Source of the DNA: Lingula anatina
Lineage: Eukaryota; Brachiopoda; Lingulata; Lingulida; Lingulidae
Reading direction: 5' to 3'
DNA length: 64,000 nt
Assembly: GCF_001039355.2 (NCBI RefSeq)
Contig: NW_019774914.1
Location: forward strand, 248,001 to 312,000
Under the pieces are notes generated by a model that was not told where the DNA came from, did no database searches, and saw only the letters and a list, made by a program, of their open reading frames with translations. This document shows, piece after piece, positions 1-25,793 of the stretch. Within the stretch, counting starts at the first letter, position 1. The number at the start of each line of letters is the position of its first letter. Made by a program: the position numbers and the translations under genes.

Positions 1-3000
1 GACTATGTAGACTACTGCGGCCGAGGGAAATATGGAGAAGGCGGCACTTTGGATAGTGACATCATCAGTATCACTTTCATATCAGATGAATCAGTAGAAC
101 AGAAAGGTTTTATGTTAAGAATTGCCGGTGTCACGGCCCAGGGACTCCTGGACAGTGTTTCTATTTCCTGCCTAACGCAGACACCGCCAACAATTGAGAC
201 AGAGGTTCCCCTGCCAAGCCCTGTCACTCCGCCATCCACTGGTAAGTCAATTTTACCTAAATAATACTGTAATTGCTCACAAATTTCAACACATTACTGC
301 AATTTTCATTTTTTCAAGATGTGACTATATAAAAACTTTCTTACATACACCTAAATCACCTCAATTTTAGAACTTTCAAATCAGCTATTTATTTCAGCTA
401 TTTTTGTCTCTAATCTGACATTATTTGAGAACTATAACCAATAAATTTTGTTCAAATATATTGAGAAATTACTTTATTCAATGAAGTACTGCTAGGGGAA
501 ATATTCAATCTGTGTCATTACTGGGCATACTTTTGAGGTAATCAATTGATTTCTTCACATTTGTTCAATATGAATGATATCTAACTGGCTTTCAGTATAA
601 TAAATCTTACCTAAGCAAAGCCGGCAAAGATATATAAATATTACTAAATCCATTAATACAAAATCCATAATTTTTCAGACAACATCATTTTATAATTCAT
701 TCTGAACATTCAGCTGTAAAAACAAAACAAAAGCTAATGTTAATCATACACTATTCATTAATTTTTTTCCAGTTTTGGTGATCAATCTCGTTCAAAAAGC
801 CCATTGCACCATTTTGATACATTTCCTATTTTCCAGCTACAGTAATCAACCTGTGTCAAAATGCCACTTTAACGATGAGTCCCGAGTCGAATGACATCAA
901 TCAATTCTACCTGAGTAGCCCTGCCTACCCAGCAGAGTACCCGCACAGTGCCAACTGCTCTTGTCAGCTGACCAACATGGTCGCCAGTCACAGGATAGAG
1001 ATGGAGCTGATCTACATCTCCATCGAAGCTGCCAGTCAGTGCGAGTTTGACATGCTGGAGATCCGTCCCGACCCCCCTGGCATGCGCTTCGCTCAGAGGT
1101 TCTGCGCAGAGGGCGTCATGTCGGGTTACAAGATGGTCAGCCAAAATGAGACCATGGCCATAAGGTTTACTTCCGATTCTTCTGTTCAGCAGTTTGGGTT
1201 TTTACTAATAATCAAGGGTAAGTAAAAAGTTATCAAATTGATGTTCATAAATTGACTAGCGTAAACATTTTTTGGTGTATGAAAATCAGTATTGTGTACA
1301 CAATGGCAGGCATTTCTCACAAATAGAGGGGGTCATTTTTCCTATACACATGCTTGTATTTTTATTTTTCATTATTTGGTTGCTAGATGTTAAATCAAAC
1401 ATGCATCAGCAGTGTATTAAAAACTCATAAATATCTAGAATTTATTTTTATTGAAGAAATATTTTTATTATCAGTTGATATTTACATGACATTTTGCTAA
1501 TGAGTGGTCTTGTTTTTAGATCTGCCCCCTGATGACTTCCTGTCGTCTGCTGCAATCAACCTTCAGTGCAAAGCCAGCTTGCCTTCCGACACAACCACCA
1601 CTGTCCCAACACTGGCACCACCCAGTATACCAACATTGGCACCAGGTTGGCGCCCTCTCTCTCTGTCTCTCTCTCCCTCTCTTAATATGTCTGTGCGTTT
1701 GTATGCGCACATGCATGACTTGCTATAGCTACAAATATGACTTTCCTTTAAGAGCACAGACAAGTGCAATACATGTCTTGACTACTAAATAATTTAGATG
1801 ATGCTTGTAAAACTGATTAGACTAATAGATCATTTTTGAGAATGTCATTACATATGTTGTCATAAAATCAATTCTAGTTCATCCAAACATGTACTCAATA
1901 ATAACCATCAATTGAAAGATAGGCCAGTCCTGCCCTCACAATATGCAAAATATTTTTCTCAATTTGCTTTTCATCTTGATATAGGAACTGAATATTCTGA
2001 TATATGTGGCAACACATTTGGTTCCACATCTCAGCCAGTCATGGGCGAACCTCTCCCCTTGCCCAGAGAAATCACCAGTCCGAACTACCCGCAACACTAC
2101 CCTAGCAACACGTCCTGCATGTGCGAGCTACGGACACGAACCAGCAATCCCATACGGGCAGTTGTCCATTACTTCAACTTAGAAATCGGCCTCCAGAATT
2201 GTGAATACGACTGGTTCGTATTGCAGCAGAGTCCCCCGTATGGAGAGGCCAGGCGTGTGTGCGGACATGAATACCATGAACGCACATTCATAAGTGGTAA
2301 TAACAGCCTGCTTATGGTGTTTCATAGTGATGGCTATATCAACTTCCCTGGGTTCTGGATTACTGCTGAAGGTAATCATTGACTTTAAATGAAGTTGGTA
2401 TTTTTTTTTTTTCTGAAGCATAGTCTGTACCTATAGTCTTGTTCATATCAGGTTCAATTTAATTATCTGGGTTATATGATTGAATGGAGATATTTCAATC
2501 ACTTATCTATTTTTCAATTATGAAAATTATATTTTTAAAAATTTGACTGGTGTGTGCAGTCTAATTAAATGAACCAGGTATAAGAAACACAATGAAGGCC
2601 AAAACAAAACAATAAAATGCATTAAATATCATACTAATTCTACTTTTTTCTTATCTTTTTTTCTATCTTTTTTCACTACAGCTCTGTCACCTAGTGGTGA
2701 AACAGCAGTCCTGGATATGAGATGTCACAGAGTGGACAGACCAATTTTTCTGCCCTCTGCTTCAACAACCAGCACAACCACCCCCAGCACAACCAGCAGC
2801 ACAATTACAAGCACAACCACCAGCACACCTAGCACAATCAGCACAACCACAACCACAGCCAGCAGTCCAGTTACTCCTGGCACCACTGGTGTAACACTGC
2901 AGACACCACTGCATGAATTAACACCTGAGGCCACACGATCAACTCCCACGGTGACAGAAAGGTCAACTCCCACAATGGACCCCACAGTTCATGGGGTCAA

Positions 3001-4683
3001 GACCAATGCCAGTGCCAGTGCTAGCACTCAAAATCAACAACAAACAAGTAAGGGAACCAGGGTTTTCATAATCTTGTATGGACACCTTTTGCATGTCATT
3101 TTTTGATTTGATTTTTTCATCAATGCCACAGACATGTGCTATGAACTTTGATTGGTCAAATGTATGAAACTTGTCCCATTTCTTGTAGCTGTGTCTTTTA
3201 TTTCAACAGTTCGCACTATAGTGATCCTGTTAGCTTTGAATATTTTGAACCATGAAATCTTTCTGATATATAAACTGTTTGAGAAACTACCAAAAATGTT
3301 CATTAGCTTGGTAGTTGGATCATAAATGAAAATTATCAAACACAAGCCACTGTCACCAGCCCCCCATGAATAGGAACAGGGGGAGAGGGGGGTCGATCTA
3401 CCTGACATTTATAAGAGGGTCCTCGCTGCTATACCACCTCATGGTCAGTGAGTGTCAACATTGCTCACATCAGTCTAATGAAGGCCAACATCCAGGTTGG
3501 CCTTAGGTTAACAATATGGAAGTTTTTAATTTGCATTTATACCATATAATTGTATGATGAACTATGCACTAACTGTAATGGTTGTTCTGTATTTTCAGTT
3601 CTACTGGTGAGCACAATTGTTCCAGTGCTGCTATTGTTGCTGATTGTTGCAAGTGTCATAATTGTCATTGTGTGGTGCAGGAGGTAATGTATACATTGAT
3701 ACACTGTATAAACTCAGTACACCGACTAATCTCTGTCGTGTGTGAGAGAGAGAGAGAGAGAGAGATTGTATTTATGATTTTTGCTATGGAATCTTTCTTC
3801 AAAATTTCTCATTTAATGATTTGCTGATCAATATCATATCAAATAAATTATTTCATATTCTATGCAATTTACATTAAAGAAATCTACCTCCTTTAACAAT
3901 ATGTTTTTAGAAAGTCAATCAAATTTGGAAGCTAATGCAGATGTTCATTCTTATTCCAGGAGAAAGAGGCCACCACTGGCCCACATAGAGCTGGAAGCCC
4001 CAAAGCCATACATGGCTCTACACAGCAACAATAACCAAAATACAACTTACAACGAGATCGCAACTGATCCAGGATACACCACTCTAAACCCTGCCAATGG
4101 GAAGAACCCAAATGGCCATGCTGCCATTGGAGCCAATAGCAATTCAACCCATCAGGAAAATGTGTATGATTCGATACCATATGATAGCACGGCTCCAATA
4201 TATGACACTGCAGCTCCTGTATATGACAGTGCAGCTCCAATATATAGCAATGCAATCCCACCTCATGAAAACACAGTAGAGAAAAATCCATCCCAACCAC
4301 AGTTACAAGTGCCACCAGAAGAAACCAATTCCAGCGGTATAATTTCAAACAGACCCACACTGAGCAGTACAGCTTATCTCGAACCAGTTCAAAAACCACC
4401 TCCTTCCTACTCAGAAGCCATCTTGCTTGGTGCCCAAAATAACCCTGGGAGTAACAGTGCCCTTTCAAATGGTGATAACTTAGTAGAACCTGCCTTAGAG
4501 AGCAACAGTGTTTGTACCACATCTCTTCCTGCTGTGCCTAGTGATTCTAAGACCAAAGGTGCAGTTGCCAATCCTACTTACATGGTGAACTCTGGTTCTG
4601 ATCAAGTTTTGCCCATATCAACTGGACCTAGCGAGGCCTCAGACTCCAGCTTGCCTAATGAAGATCGGAGTTCTTCTTCATGA
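1..4683 (+). CDS. CUB-domain single-pass membrane protein, 5' partial
   Basis: Exons read as 1-241, 837-1217, 1520-1645, 1985-2371, 2682-3047, 3599-3683 and 3960-4683; phases agree at every junction. The first piece is the C-terminal half of a CUB domain. Exons 2 and 4 each carry a CUB domain with the SPxYPxxYP motif, CxC pair and a later C..FD/YDW block. All extracellular exons are phase 1-1, as usual for shuffled modules. Exon 5 encodes a Ser/Thr/Pro-rich, probably O-glycosylated stalk. Exon 6 encodes one hydrophobic helix ending in WCRR. The last exon is a ~240-residue cytoplasmic tail with repeated YDS/YDT/YSN tyrosines and a PPPSY motif (PPxY type, a WW-domain ligand). The likely role is a cell-surface adhesion or signalling receptor; no orthologue is claimed. 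The exon 3 donor (gttggc at 1646) is weak. The 5' end lies outside the window. Confidence 0.85.
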
Positions 4684-4845
4684 TCAATGCTACTACCAGA
4701 AAGCGTCCAAGAGAATTTGAGTGTAGATTTGTGGTGGGGTTTGAGAGATAAAGTGCCTGATGCCAAACAATATTAACTCATATGCAGGTGCAGGTTTGTA
4801 CCCTCCCTAACTGAGGTCTGGGATATGAATTGTACACTTTTGAAG

Positions 4846-4851
4846 AATAAA
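4846..4851 (+). terminator. Polyadenylation signal AATAAA
   Basis: This canonical AATAAA lies 163 bases after the stop codon of the CUB-domain gene. A further AATAAA near 5342 could serve a longer 3' UTR. Choice between them is inference. Confidence 0.5.
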
Positions 4852-6892
4852 AACTCCCTATAATTGAAAAATGAATAAGATAACAAGAGATATTTCAGGA
4901 GGCAAAAGAGACTTTGTGGTGTTGGCAGTGGGGTTACAAATAGTCAAACTAGCTTCTCTAAAATATTGGTTCTAGCCCTGTAGAGGTGAAGAAAATGGGG
5001 AAAGTTATAGATTCCAACCACCACTTTGTCATCTGCCTTGTTTATAGAAAAGCTGTAGAAATTCTAACAAAACTAAGGCACTGTTGGAAAAACATTAACC
5101 TACATGATTTTTCAAACGCAGCTAGTCTACAACTTGAAGTTCAGAGGGGCATAGGCTACCTTCAGCTTAAGTACCACCAGCTTAAAAAGCACTTTCATAA
5201 TCAGGGAAACATGCTGTCAGGTCACACTTTGCATCTGATACAAGAACATCAAACAAGTTGTATTTAAAAATCACATTTAGAAATAACATATGTGATTAAT
5301 TGCACACAATATGTAACTAATCAAATCCAATCATGTTTCTTAATAAAATGTTTGTACATATATATGTAACTCTATTCATTTTTAAAGATTCTGAATCATG
5401 AAATGTTATTTATTAGTTTAAGTAATGGCATATCAGCCTTTTAAAGGCTATAGATTAATCCTTTAATAGTTAACCAGTATATAATAACTTTTGATTTAAC
5501 TCTTTTGTATCATCATACTTTTACTATTGCTTTAAGTACATTCCAAACTTTATACTATGACTTTTCATTGAATTTTTTTCTATCATTGTACTTTATTTGA
5601 AAATTGTCTTTTTATTACATTCCAAATTGCTAAACCAGTGATTTGTATTATCATTCCCAATTTATTTGTTATACAAAGCATAGGAAACATGTATACATGA
5701 ACATTTATGTGAACCCATCATCTATTCATTGGTTTTTATCCTAGAAAAAATTATTTGAAAAGGTACCAGTTCAGGTAAACTGCTTAGCATCTGTCAACTA
5801 TAATCTATCTATTTCAACAAAATCATAAGCTATCAGCTATTGATCTGAACAGAAAAGGATAATGTTATTAATAGCTTGGCTGGTTCAAGTTTTCAGTGCC
5901 TTTCAATCTCTGGTCTCAGGTTGGCAATGTGCTGAAATATCTGTTTTAGCAACATGTGGTAAATAAATGTGTATTTCCTGCCTTAATGAATCAAAAAGGC
6001 CTGATGTAATTAAAACCTGATGTACAATCAGTTTATTTGTAATTGTTGAATAATAAAAGTGAAATAAAACTGATGAAACGTTGCAGATGTCGTTTCTCTG
6101 TTTTCTATTTCCACTGAATAAAATACTGATAAAATACAACAAAGCTGGTGATAATATGAGCACATTTGAAACAAGAGGAGACATGCCAATCTGTTAAACT
6201 GATTGTATTCACTGAGTTCCTGCAGAGTTGGAGCGATCTATGGAGACCGACAGTTTCAATGGGAATGAGTGCTTACTGTTAATATATACTTACAGTAATG
6301 ACTCAATCACTTCAATGGGGAAAAATTATCAATTTTTCAGTTACATAATTTTGGAATCATAAAAAATTGGGTTTCTACTGCATAGAATAGAACTATAGAA
6401 TAGCTTGCTTTTAATTTTGTTGCTTCTACTCAATGGGAATGTTCTAATTTAAAAAAATTATGACTTTGAAAAATACAGTATCTGTAAAATTCACAATTTC
6501 CCCTATTGAAAGGATGGAGTAATTACCGTATGTAATAAACTTATGAGTACGTTCAAAACAAGAGAATACAAGTTAATCTGTTAAACTGATTGTAGTCACA
6601 GAGTCCCCGCGGAGTTGGATCGATCTATGGTGCCAGATTATTTCAATGGGAATGAGCCCTTAATGTTAATACACAGTTATATAAATTTAGCACAGTACTG
6701 AGAGTATCAGGGGTAGATGGAGGCCGTCTTCTGGGTCTTCTGGAAGATGGTCAGAATTTTTCAAGTTTCTATTGTCGGCATCTAATTCTTTTTATCGGAA
6801 GACGTTCAAAAACGGAGGATGGATCAACAAAGATAATTTGGAAGACCCATAAAATATCTCTGGATCTACCCCTGAGTATGTAATAAACTTAC
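4852..6892. other. AT-rich region between two convergent genes
   Basis: It holds the likely 3' UTR of the CUB gene and then AT-rich DNA. Two related ~90-base segments at about 6185-6260 and 6570-6660 share the tctgttaaactgattgta...gagttgga..cgatctatgg pattern. They resemble the right half of the 215-230 bp inverted-repeat element seen at 19574, 39610 and 55932. The missing C-terminal exons of the minus-strand ATPase would be expected here, but I see no matching coding segment on either strand. Confidence 0.5.
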
Positions 6893-18628
<11,736 letters not shown>

Positions 18629-19460
18629 CTAGGAAAGAAAGTTGTAAATCATATCAGGAAAATCACATCGAGTGATTCAGACCAGTTACTCATAAAATGC
18701 TTAACATCTATTTTATTATTTTTTTATTTTATAATTTATTTATTTATTTTGCTTCTGATATACTGCAAATTTTTCAAATTGTGAAATAGTGGCACTGTAC
18801 CAATTTTCAGTTACTTCTTTCATATACAGAATAAAGATATTTGCAGAATGAATAAGGGGGTTGAAACAAAAGGAAACAAAACTCAATTTCAATCTTACCA
18901 GATGTATGTATTTAATTCAAGCCAGCTTTTAAATGTTTAAAAAGATATATACATAATTCATATACAACCTTGACACAAATTAAAGTAACAATCCACATTA
19001 GAACATTACCAAAGTATAATCATAATAAAATATAATAGAATAAAAATTTGGGGCGGGGAGGGGGGAGAATTTCATGCTTATGCCATTTTATTTTTGTAAA
19101 TAACTTCCACATTTCCAGCTTAACCCAGTAATTATCATGATGATAAAATAATATCCCATGTACTTCACATATAGCCGTGAAAATTACCATGCATAATTGC
19201 CATATGGCCTTTATTTCCTAATGGCTTTTTCTATACCTTACTGACTGGCAAAAAAAAAAAAAAAAACTATCTGAACTCAGGTTCATATGAGCAAGCTGCT
19301 ACATGAATTGCACTCAGTATTATAAATTCATTATTACCAATATTTATATGACATTTAGGATTTCACTGTAGCATATACCAGAAAGTAAATTTTACTCAAG
19401 TGTTATAAGCATAATCTAATTTGGCTTAAGGAAAATGAGTATTTATCACTTTTGTTTTTC

Positions 19461-19493
<33 letters not shown>

Positions 19494-22199
19494 TAATAAA
19501 TAATTATACTAATGATTGAGATAAAAATTCTGAATGGATTGGGCTATAATAAAACGTATTCTAGGGTGACTTAGGGTGTATTCCCAGAGATTTAGATCGA
19601 TCCAGGGATTAAGATTTAGATCGACCTAACTCCCTGGGGCTTCACGCTATATTGCAGTCAGCCGAGCACGCACCATAGTTAATTACCCCCTTACAGCTTT
19701 TAGTAGGCGGGACAGGCCCTTAGGCCGGCTAAGCTGACTGTAATCTAGTGAGACTCCCCACAGGGATAGATCGCTCTAAAATCTATGGGAATGGGGTCTT
19801 AGACTCAATCTCTCTTTACATGTATAAATATCCTATAATGTCAAGTGGAAGGGAAAAGACACCAGATATCATTTTTGTAAAGGATGGTAACTGTAAGTAA
19901 AGCCTGTTAGTATGATCTGTTAGTTAAACCTGTTAGTATGACATGGCCAAAGATGTAGCCGACAACTTACAACAGTGAATTGTTCTACTGGAAATCTATG
20001 TAATGCATTCTGACAAGCAGCTAAGTCTTAGCTGGGAAATCACAAGCACAACAGACAAATTTTGTCATATTTTGCATTTAGTAAAAAGCAAAACATAAAA
20101 TGAATGCAAAGACACATACTGACAAACATTGGAAAAAGAGTACAAGAGTAACACACTGCAGTCTGTTTCATGAAACATTTTTTTAAACTTGCCCAACTGG
20201 ACAAGATATACCACATAATGAAATGTTGAGAAGACACATGTGAAAACAAAACCTTCATAAAACTGGTTAGAGGCTTTTGGTCTTTGGTACATGGAGCCTG
20301 CCAGAGTCGGATCAGAAACCATGATGACAAAACTCCACATACTAAAAACTGTTATGAATATTGGAGTAATGAATGAAAAAAAATTGGTAGAGCTGATTAA
20401 AGGAATTAGGTAGTGGATGGATTTTCCGGAAAAAAAAATGTTTTTCTAAAACAATGGCAAAAACCTTTACTCTGGTAATCTGGCAATGTGAAGGAAAGAA
20501 AAAGAGGCAATCTGACCCAGAGTAACGAAGGAAATTAAAGATCATTACCTTCAAGTCTTTTTCAGATCCAGGTGTACTGAAGGCTGATTACTTTGATCAG
20601 GTTATTGAGTAAATAACTGACCTGACATCCTCTAAATGGAACTCTGATATAATCTTTTCCTTATGAGGAGTCATTTAGTGCACAACAATGGGAATAGCAG
20701 CAATTAAGCAGGTTATCTATTTAGATCTAATCCATCCATGTCAAAGTTGGGCAGGGAACAGTTAATTGGAGTCCAATATACCAAATACCCTCCACATTCA
20801 TGGTATAATTTAATATATATCTACAACTTAAAAATTTTGTAAATATAGTGCACACTGTACCACATGTACGTGTGTTTACTCTATAACATTTACATTGCCA
20901 TTAAGTATAGTGCCCAAATAACCGAAGCATGAATGTGAAATATTAAGCGAATCTCCAAACCTCCAAATGGGAATCTCAATAATTTCTACACTGTAGACTA
21001 CAGCTAGACCATTCCTCCATTCACTTTGTATATGGGCCTACACTGTACTATACAGCTTGAAATGAGCTTGACCAGACAACGACCTCGCATGCAACGAGCA
21101 CATTAGACAAGTTTCCTGTCATGTTTACAGACAAATTATGTTAAAACATACAGTGGTATCATTTGTCACCGGTGAACACTTACATTAGAAACCACTAAAG
21201 ATTCAGAAAAACAGCAAGATTTATGTTCAGCTTCAAGTTTTGTTTACTTACATTTTTGTTTGAAACCATAGAATTACGTTTGAAATGAACTAACGCATAA
21301 TCATTCCTTGATTTGATGCCATCCATGTGCAGCAAAAACTGCTGGGTTACAAGTAGATATGACCCATTTTGAGATGAAATGCTGTATTAATGTGACATGT
21401 TCAGGAAGATACGCTACGTTACAGCAGGAAATTTATAGGTCTCCTAACACGGAAGAGCAAGACAGGCATCGGAAAGTCTTTCGGCCAAACTCGGGCGATT
21501 CCGTATCGAGTATTGAGGTTAGTATATGGGACGAATGACACCTGTACAAAGTAATGGGAGACGGACTACGGTTCCTATCTGACTTCCACTCCTGTTACAC
21601 CGGTTGGAGCTATAAATTCTCATTTCAGGGTAAATTTTGTACCGTTTTATTTTATAAAATGTTCTTACTTTTAATTCCAATTTAACTGGTGGAATTTTCT
21701 TACTGTGTCGATTATTATTATTATTAGGGCATATTATTTTCTCATTTAATAAGTAATTCAAGACTTGAATTCAAACATTAAATCTACTGATTTCACAATA
21801 CTTCAATAATTTCCCAGGAGAAGGAAAAAAAATGAACATCATACAGAAAGACAAATCTAAATATTATCAAACTATTCTATTTAGGCCTGTCTCTGCCTAA
21901 GTCACGGCTGAATTGTAGAAATTTCTTAAGCAGTATACACTGTACATATTGACCCCCCCCCCCCTTTTAACTTAAAAAGAAAGGAAGAAAGAAAAATGAG
22001 GCATGACAGGAATGTTTGTGGAATATGAATAAACCCAAGATGTACGCAGTAGGCCTACACATAGGTGGAGATAGGCCCCCTATTCTGCATGCGATACCTG
22101 ACATCTTTTGCCAACTTCAATAACAAACAGACAGCCTTATTTATATGTAAACAAACAACACAAGAAGAGAAATTTATGGAATTGCGATTTCGTGGTTCT
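18629..22199. other. Region upstream of the ATPase exons, no gene recognised
   Basis: It is AT-rich, with A-tracts near 19251 and 19459 and a short (TA)n near 19477. The first exon and promoter of the minus-strand ATPase should lie here or further right. The less AT-rich stretch around 21400-21560 is a possible promoter, but nothing decisive is seen. Apart from the transposon at 19574-19798 I recognise no element. Confidence 0.4.
19574..19798. mobile_element. 225-bp inverted-repeat transposon (MITE family A)
   Basis: Ends read GGGTGTATTCCCAGAG at the left and the inverse of GACCCCATTCCCATAG at the right, flanked by TTA at 19571-19573 and 19799-19801. The interior is an imperfect palindrome with gatcgatct motifs near both ends and a shared ttaattacccccttacagct core. 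Copies occur at 39610 and 55932, with partial relatives near 6185, 6570, 52170 and 53648. The 3-bp TTA duplication suggests PIF/Harbinger mobilisation; this is inference. Confidence 0.8.
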
Positions 22200-23051
22200 G
22201 AAGACACGTTTGTACACAACACTTTTATGAATGAAAAACGTGAAGCTTCGATCGGGTATTTCTACATGTAACAGTAAAGGAGAAAATCAAAATGTGTATT
22301 TATATATGTTTGCTCCAAGAAATGGCAATTTCACTATTTATCATAAAGCGGCGTTGTGATACATTTGTGAGAAGAAAAAAAGTAGAAATATCTCAAATGC
22401 CCTTCCAATCACGAAGGTCTATAAGACGCACCTCCTTAATTGTCCGAAGCATATCCTATTTAAATTGGCAACTTCCCTTTTACTCTAAAACATGTGCCGC
22501 ACATCCTGCATGCTCAAGCAATATTAGTGCCGTCGTTAAGGCAATTAAATTGATAACCTTTGACTCAGGCTATTAGGCTATTTAATTTATGGTCTTATAA
22601 TGTCCTATGTGTTATCCTGTACCATCCTTGCAGTGACTTTCACTTTTGCAGATCATGATTATGTGGAAAACTGATCACAGCTAAAACTGATTTAGTGCTC
22701 AAAAAGTGATTGAAGAATTATTTTGTATCATGTTTATAGTGTAATGAGATTTATCACACACAACCATCTACGTGTGGTTTTCAAGTAAATTTATTATATA
22801 CAGGTTTTCCACTGTAATATTTTAGAAATTTATGAATAAAAAATAAAGCTTTAACAAAATGTGTATCTCGAAAACTACGTATTAGTAAATCATTTGCAAA
22901 AAAACTCTGTGCAAGGCTTAGCACATGATATTTTCAAAGAGAGTTCGTAATCCAACAAAGTTGCAGCTAGGAGAGAGAGAGAGAGAAGTTTAGGTCGTGC
23001 TTACCTTATTAGATGAAGCAATAGGATATAATAATTTTAAAATAAAATTTA

Positions 23052-23113
<62 letters not shown>
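23052..23113. repeat. (TA)n microsatellite
   Basis: About 60 bases of alternating T and A with one phase shift; able to fold on itself. A second tract lies at 23505-23542. Confidence 0.95.
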
Positions 23114-23120
<7 letters not shown>

Positions 23121-23502
23121 TAAATACATAAATAAATAAACAAGATACATGTAATAACCCCGACTCCGAGTTTCACGGGCATACCCAGAAGATCTCAACT
23201 TGATTGCCCACAAAGGAGAAATCAGCACCTATGCAACCTCTGCCTGGATGAAAAAATGTTAATAATGATAACACCAGATACTCAAAATAAAAGAACTGAA
23301 ATAATATCCATGCGTCGGCCGCATAAGGTGACGTAACTGACACGGCGTGCGACGTAAGTGTCGTCACTCTGTGTAGATAAACGTCTAAAAACCATTTTAA
23401 ATAAACTTCCTGGGCATACCTTTTACATGTCTCTTGTTTATTTATTTATTTTAATTGTGCATAAATGCTCCGGACTGTTGAGCACTCTGTACCACACTCA
23501 CG

Positions 23503-23504
<2 letters not shown>

Positions 23505-23542
<38 letters not shown>
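23505..23542. repeat. (TA)n microsatellite
   Basis: Nineteen TA units upstream of the first DUF3011 gene. Confidence 0.95.
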
Positions 23543-23543
<1 letters not shown>

Positions 23544-23802
23544 CCTACATCATTACTGTTAATTATTAGAGTATATGAGTATGAGAGTATAGAATTTGAA
23601 TATGAGAGAAAATCAAAAATATCTGTCAAATATCAGGTCAAAAGACGAAAAGTGACCGATGATTTTGATCTTATTTCTAACCGCAGCCGGAAATAAGGTC
23701 TTCCCATGCGACCTCTTAAAAATATCTAGTTCCCGAGAAAAATGTTGCGCTTTAATTTATTGCCAAAAATTTGCTTGTCCACAAGATCCGCTTACAAATG
23801 AA

Positions 23803-23808
23803 TATAAG
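23803..23808 (+). promoter_or_regulatory. TATA box of DUF3011 gene 1
   Basis: TATAAG lies 107 bases upstream of the start codon, inside an upstream block conserved in all three copies (gaatataagt followed by a cattcaag motif). Conservation in paralogues with divergent flanks supports a promoter; the transcription start is not measured. Confidence 0.55.
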
Positions 23809-23909
23809 TCGCGCCGTACATGGAACTGGACATTCAAGTTGCGATCAAGCTCTCGATATCTGAGACGAACGACATTTTAGCTCCGAGAGAAAATACAGAA
23901 GAAGAGAAA

Positions 23910-25333
23910 ATGGAAGGTCAAATGATGGTTGTATTTAGTCTTTGCCTGATCGGGATGTGGGGTACAAGCGAAGGTAAAAATTAAATGTTGAGATAAGCTT
24001 TTGTAAGAAAATTGTCAAAAGGGGTCCAGTTCATTCTCTTAACTCTTCGCTTATAAGTTAAAATACATTGTGCTTCACTTAATGCTTCAAATGTTTTTTT
24101 TTTACATTGCATTAATGAGCATTTGCTAGAGATGAAGATCTGTGAGATCATTTTCGTCTTTTATAGTTTGATTTTTTAGTAATAAAGGAGGCCTATGTTT
24201 TTAAGTCAACGTGTGGAAATAATAATTGATGCGTTACAATTGATGCGTTTTATGAAAAATCAATTCATGTAAATATGCAGCAATTTCTTCCTTTTTTTCT
24301 CTTTTTTTTTCGATTCACCAATGCTTGTAACTCTTGTATTAACAAACATAGAACAACAAAAAATTAATCAACATTTTTCAAACATTGTTTTACCTATCTC
24401 AGCCGTAACGGGGATCTTTGACTGTGACAGCAATGGTTACCAATACAAATCATGTTGCACGGGGGTCCGAGGTATTTCGGCCAGTGTGATGACCAAGAGA
24501 TCAAGATCCTCCTGTGACGCAGGATACTCATTCGCTGTAAATGGCTGTAGTCTATGGGTCAATCACGGGTGCAGAGCCCGCTTCTACGTCAATTTCAACT
24601 GCAGAAATGTGAAAACGAGTAAGTTGGCAATTTATCCATAAACGTAGTTTAAATGGTTATCAAAAGGATTTAAGAAATAGTTAACCTACTTTTGTCGTCC
24701 AGGTTTTGTTCACCTTTTAAAAAAACTTTTGAGGGATAATAATTTGTTGAGTTGCAATTTGCAAACACAACGCTTTTAACAACCTAAACAAAATTGGAGT
24801 GACCAAAATGTCTATAAAGAAGTAAAAAGAGACATGATTTCAAATTGCAATCTTTTTAAAAAGATTTTAGTAAGTTTACTTTGTAATTTTTTTTTTAAAT
24901 GTGAAAGGCATTTAGTTAAAAACGCATATAGAGGTACTAATTGAAGTTTTTTTTAACTTTTGTTTATTCAGAGAATGCAGGCACGTTGCATTCATTTATT
25001 TATCTCATTCTTGGTTGACACTTGAACACTACGCTTCCTGTATTCGAACAGACTAGTTTTTCCTAATCCGTATCAGTTTATTGAACGAAAATGATTCTAG
25101 TTAATTTTATGCTTTTTACAGGCAATGCCGATTGCAGCAGTCGCAATTATAAATACGCCGAATGTCCCGTCGGTGGAGTAATAACTTCTATCAATGTGGC
25201 CAAGAAGCACTCCCGTTCCAGCTGTGACTTCAACAAAAGCTTCGGTTTCCTTGCCAACAAAATCTGGGTAGACGATGGGTGCAGGGCCACTTTCACTGTC
25301 CAGTACTGCGCTGACCGGAAGTGTTCTTGCTAA
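23910..25333 (+). CDS. Secreted two-domain DUF3011-like cysteine-rich protein, copy 1
   Basis: Exons are 23910-23973, 24403-24618 and 25122-25333 (64, 216 and 212 bases), giving 163 residues. Exon 1 encodes a signal peptide (MEGQMMVVFSLCLIG..., cleavage predicted after SEG or SEA). Exons 2 and 3 each encode one ~65-residue domain with the DUF3011 pattern: C.S..y....C, a run of beta-type residues, SRSSCD..xSF, then LWVNHGCRARF or IWVDDGCRATF. The second ends CADRKCSC. Domain 1 has seven cysteines, so one may be free or pair across domains. DUF3011 is best known as a bacterial family of unknown function; intron structure shows this copy is a genuine animal gene. A host-defence or lectin-like extracellular role is speculation. 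Confidence 0.85.
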
Positions 25334-25755
25334 ACAAATACTGACCGGAAGTGATCTTGTTAAACCAATCCGTGTTCAACACTCAAGTCTGTCGATACAA
25401 GATGTTTCATGGACTTATTGCTGATATAACTCATTTTGAAAAAGAAAATTGTGCATGATTAGTACTTGAAAGTTATATTTCTATTTTGAAATATCCCTTT
25501 TCATTTCCGTTAAAATTAAATAAGATATAAAACATATGCATATATAAAGGAGTACACTGTACAACAGTTATATCTATTTTGGAACATCTTATTCAGTTCT
25601 GTTGAAATTAAAGGTGTGTGGAATAACTGATATTTGCTTCATGTTTTAAATAAAAAATAATCCAAGCAATTTTCGTTTCTCTTAATTTATTTGAATAAAT
25701 ACTGCAGCAACGTGTGTGTTTTTAAATAGTTGTCATGGTCCATCTTATAATTATT

Positions 25756-25793
<38 letters not shown>

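Larger units (their letters stand above)
22200..23560. other. Upstream flank of unit 1, with an insertion-like segment
   Basis: About 22200-22440 aligns by eye with 31330-31550, upstream of the third DUF3011 gene. The next ~1.1 kb lacks a counterpart there and contains two (TA)n tracts. It is therefore either an insertion in unit 1 or a deletion in unit 3. No gene is recognised. Confidence 0.45.

Noticed and set aside
3932-4522. 196-codon minus-strand frame
   Set aside because: Antisense shadow of the last exon of the CUB gene, which has family-like composition and joins in phase.
4986-5267. 93-codon plus-strand frame after the CUB gene
   Set aside because: Lies in the probable 3' UTR, has no family similarity and no splice context.
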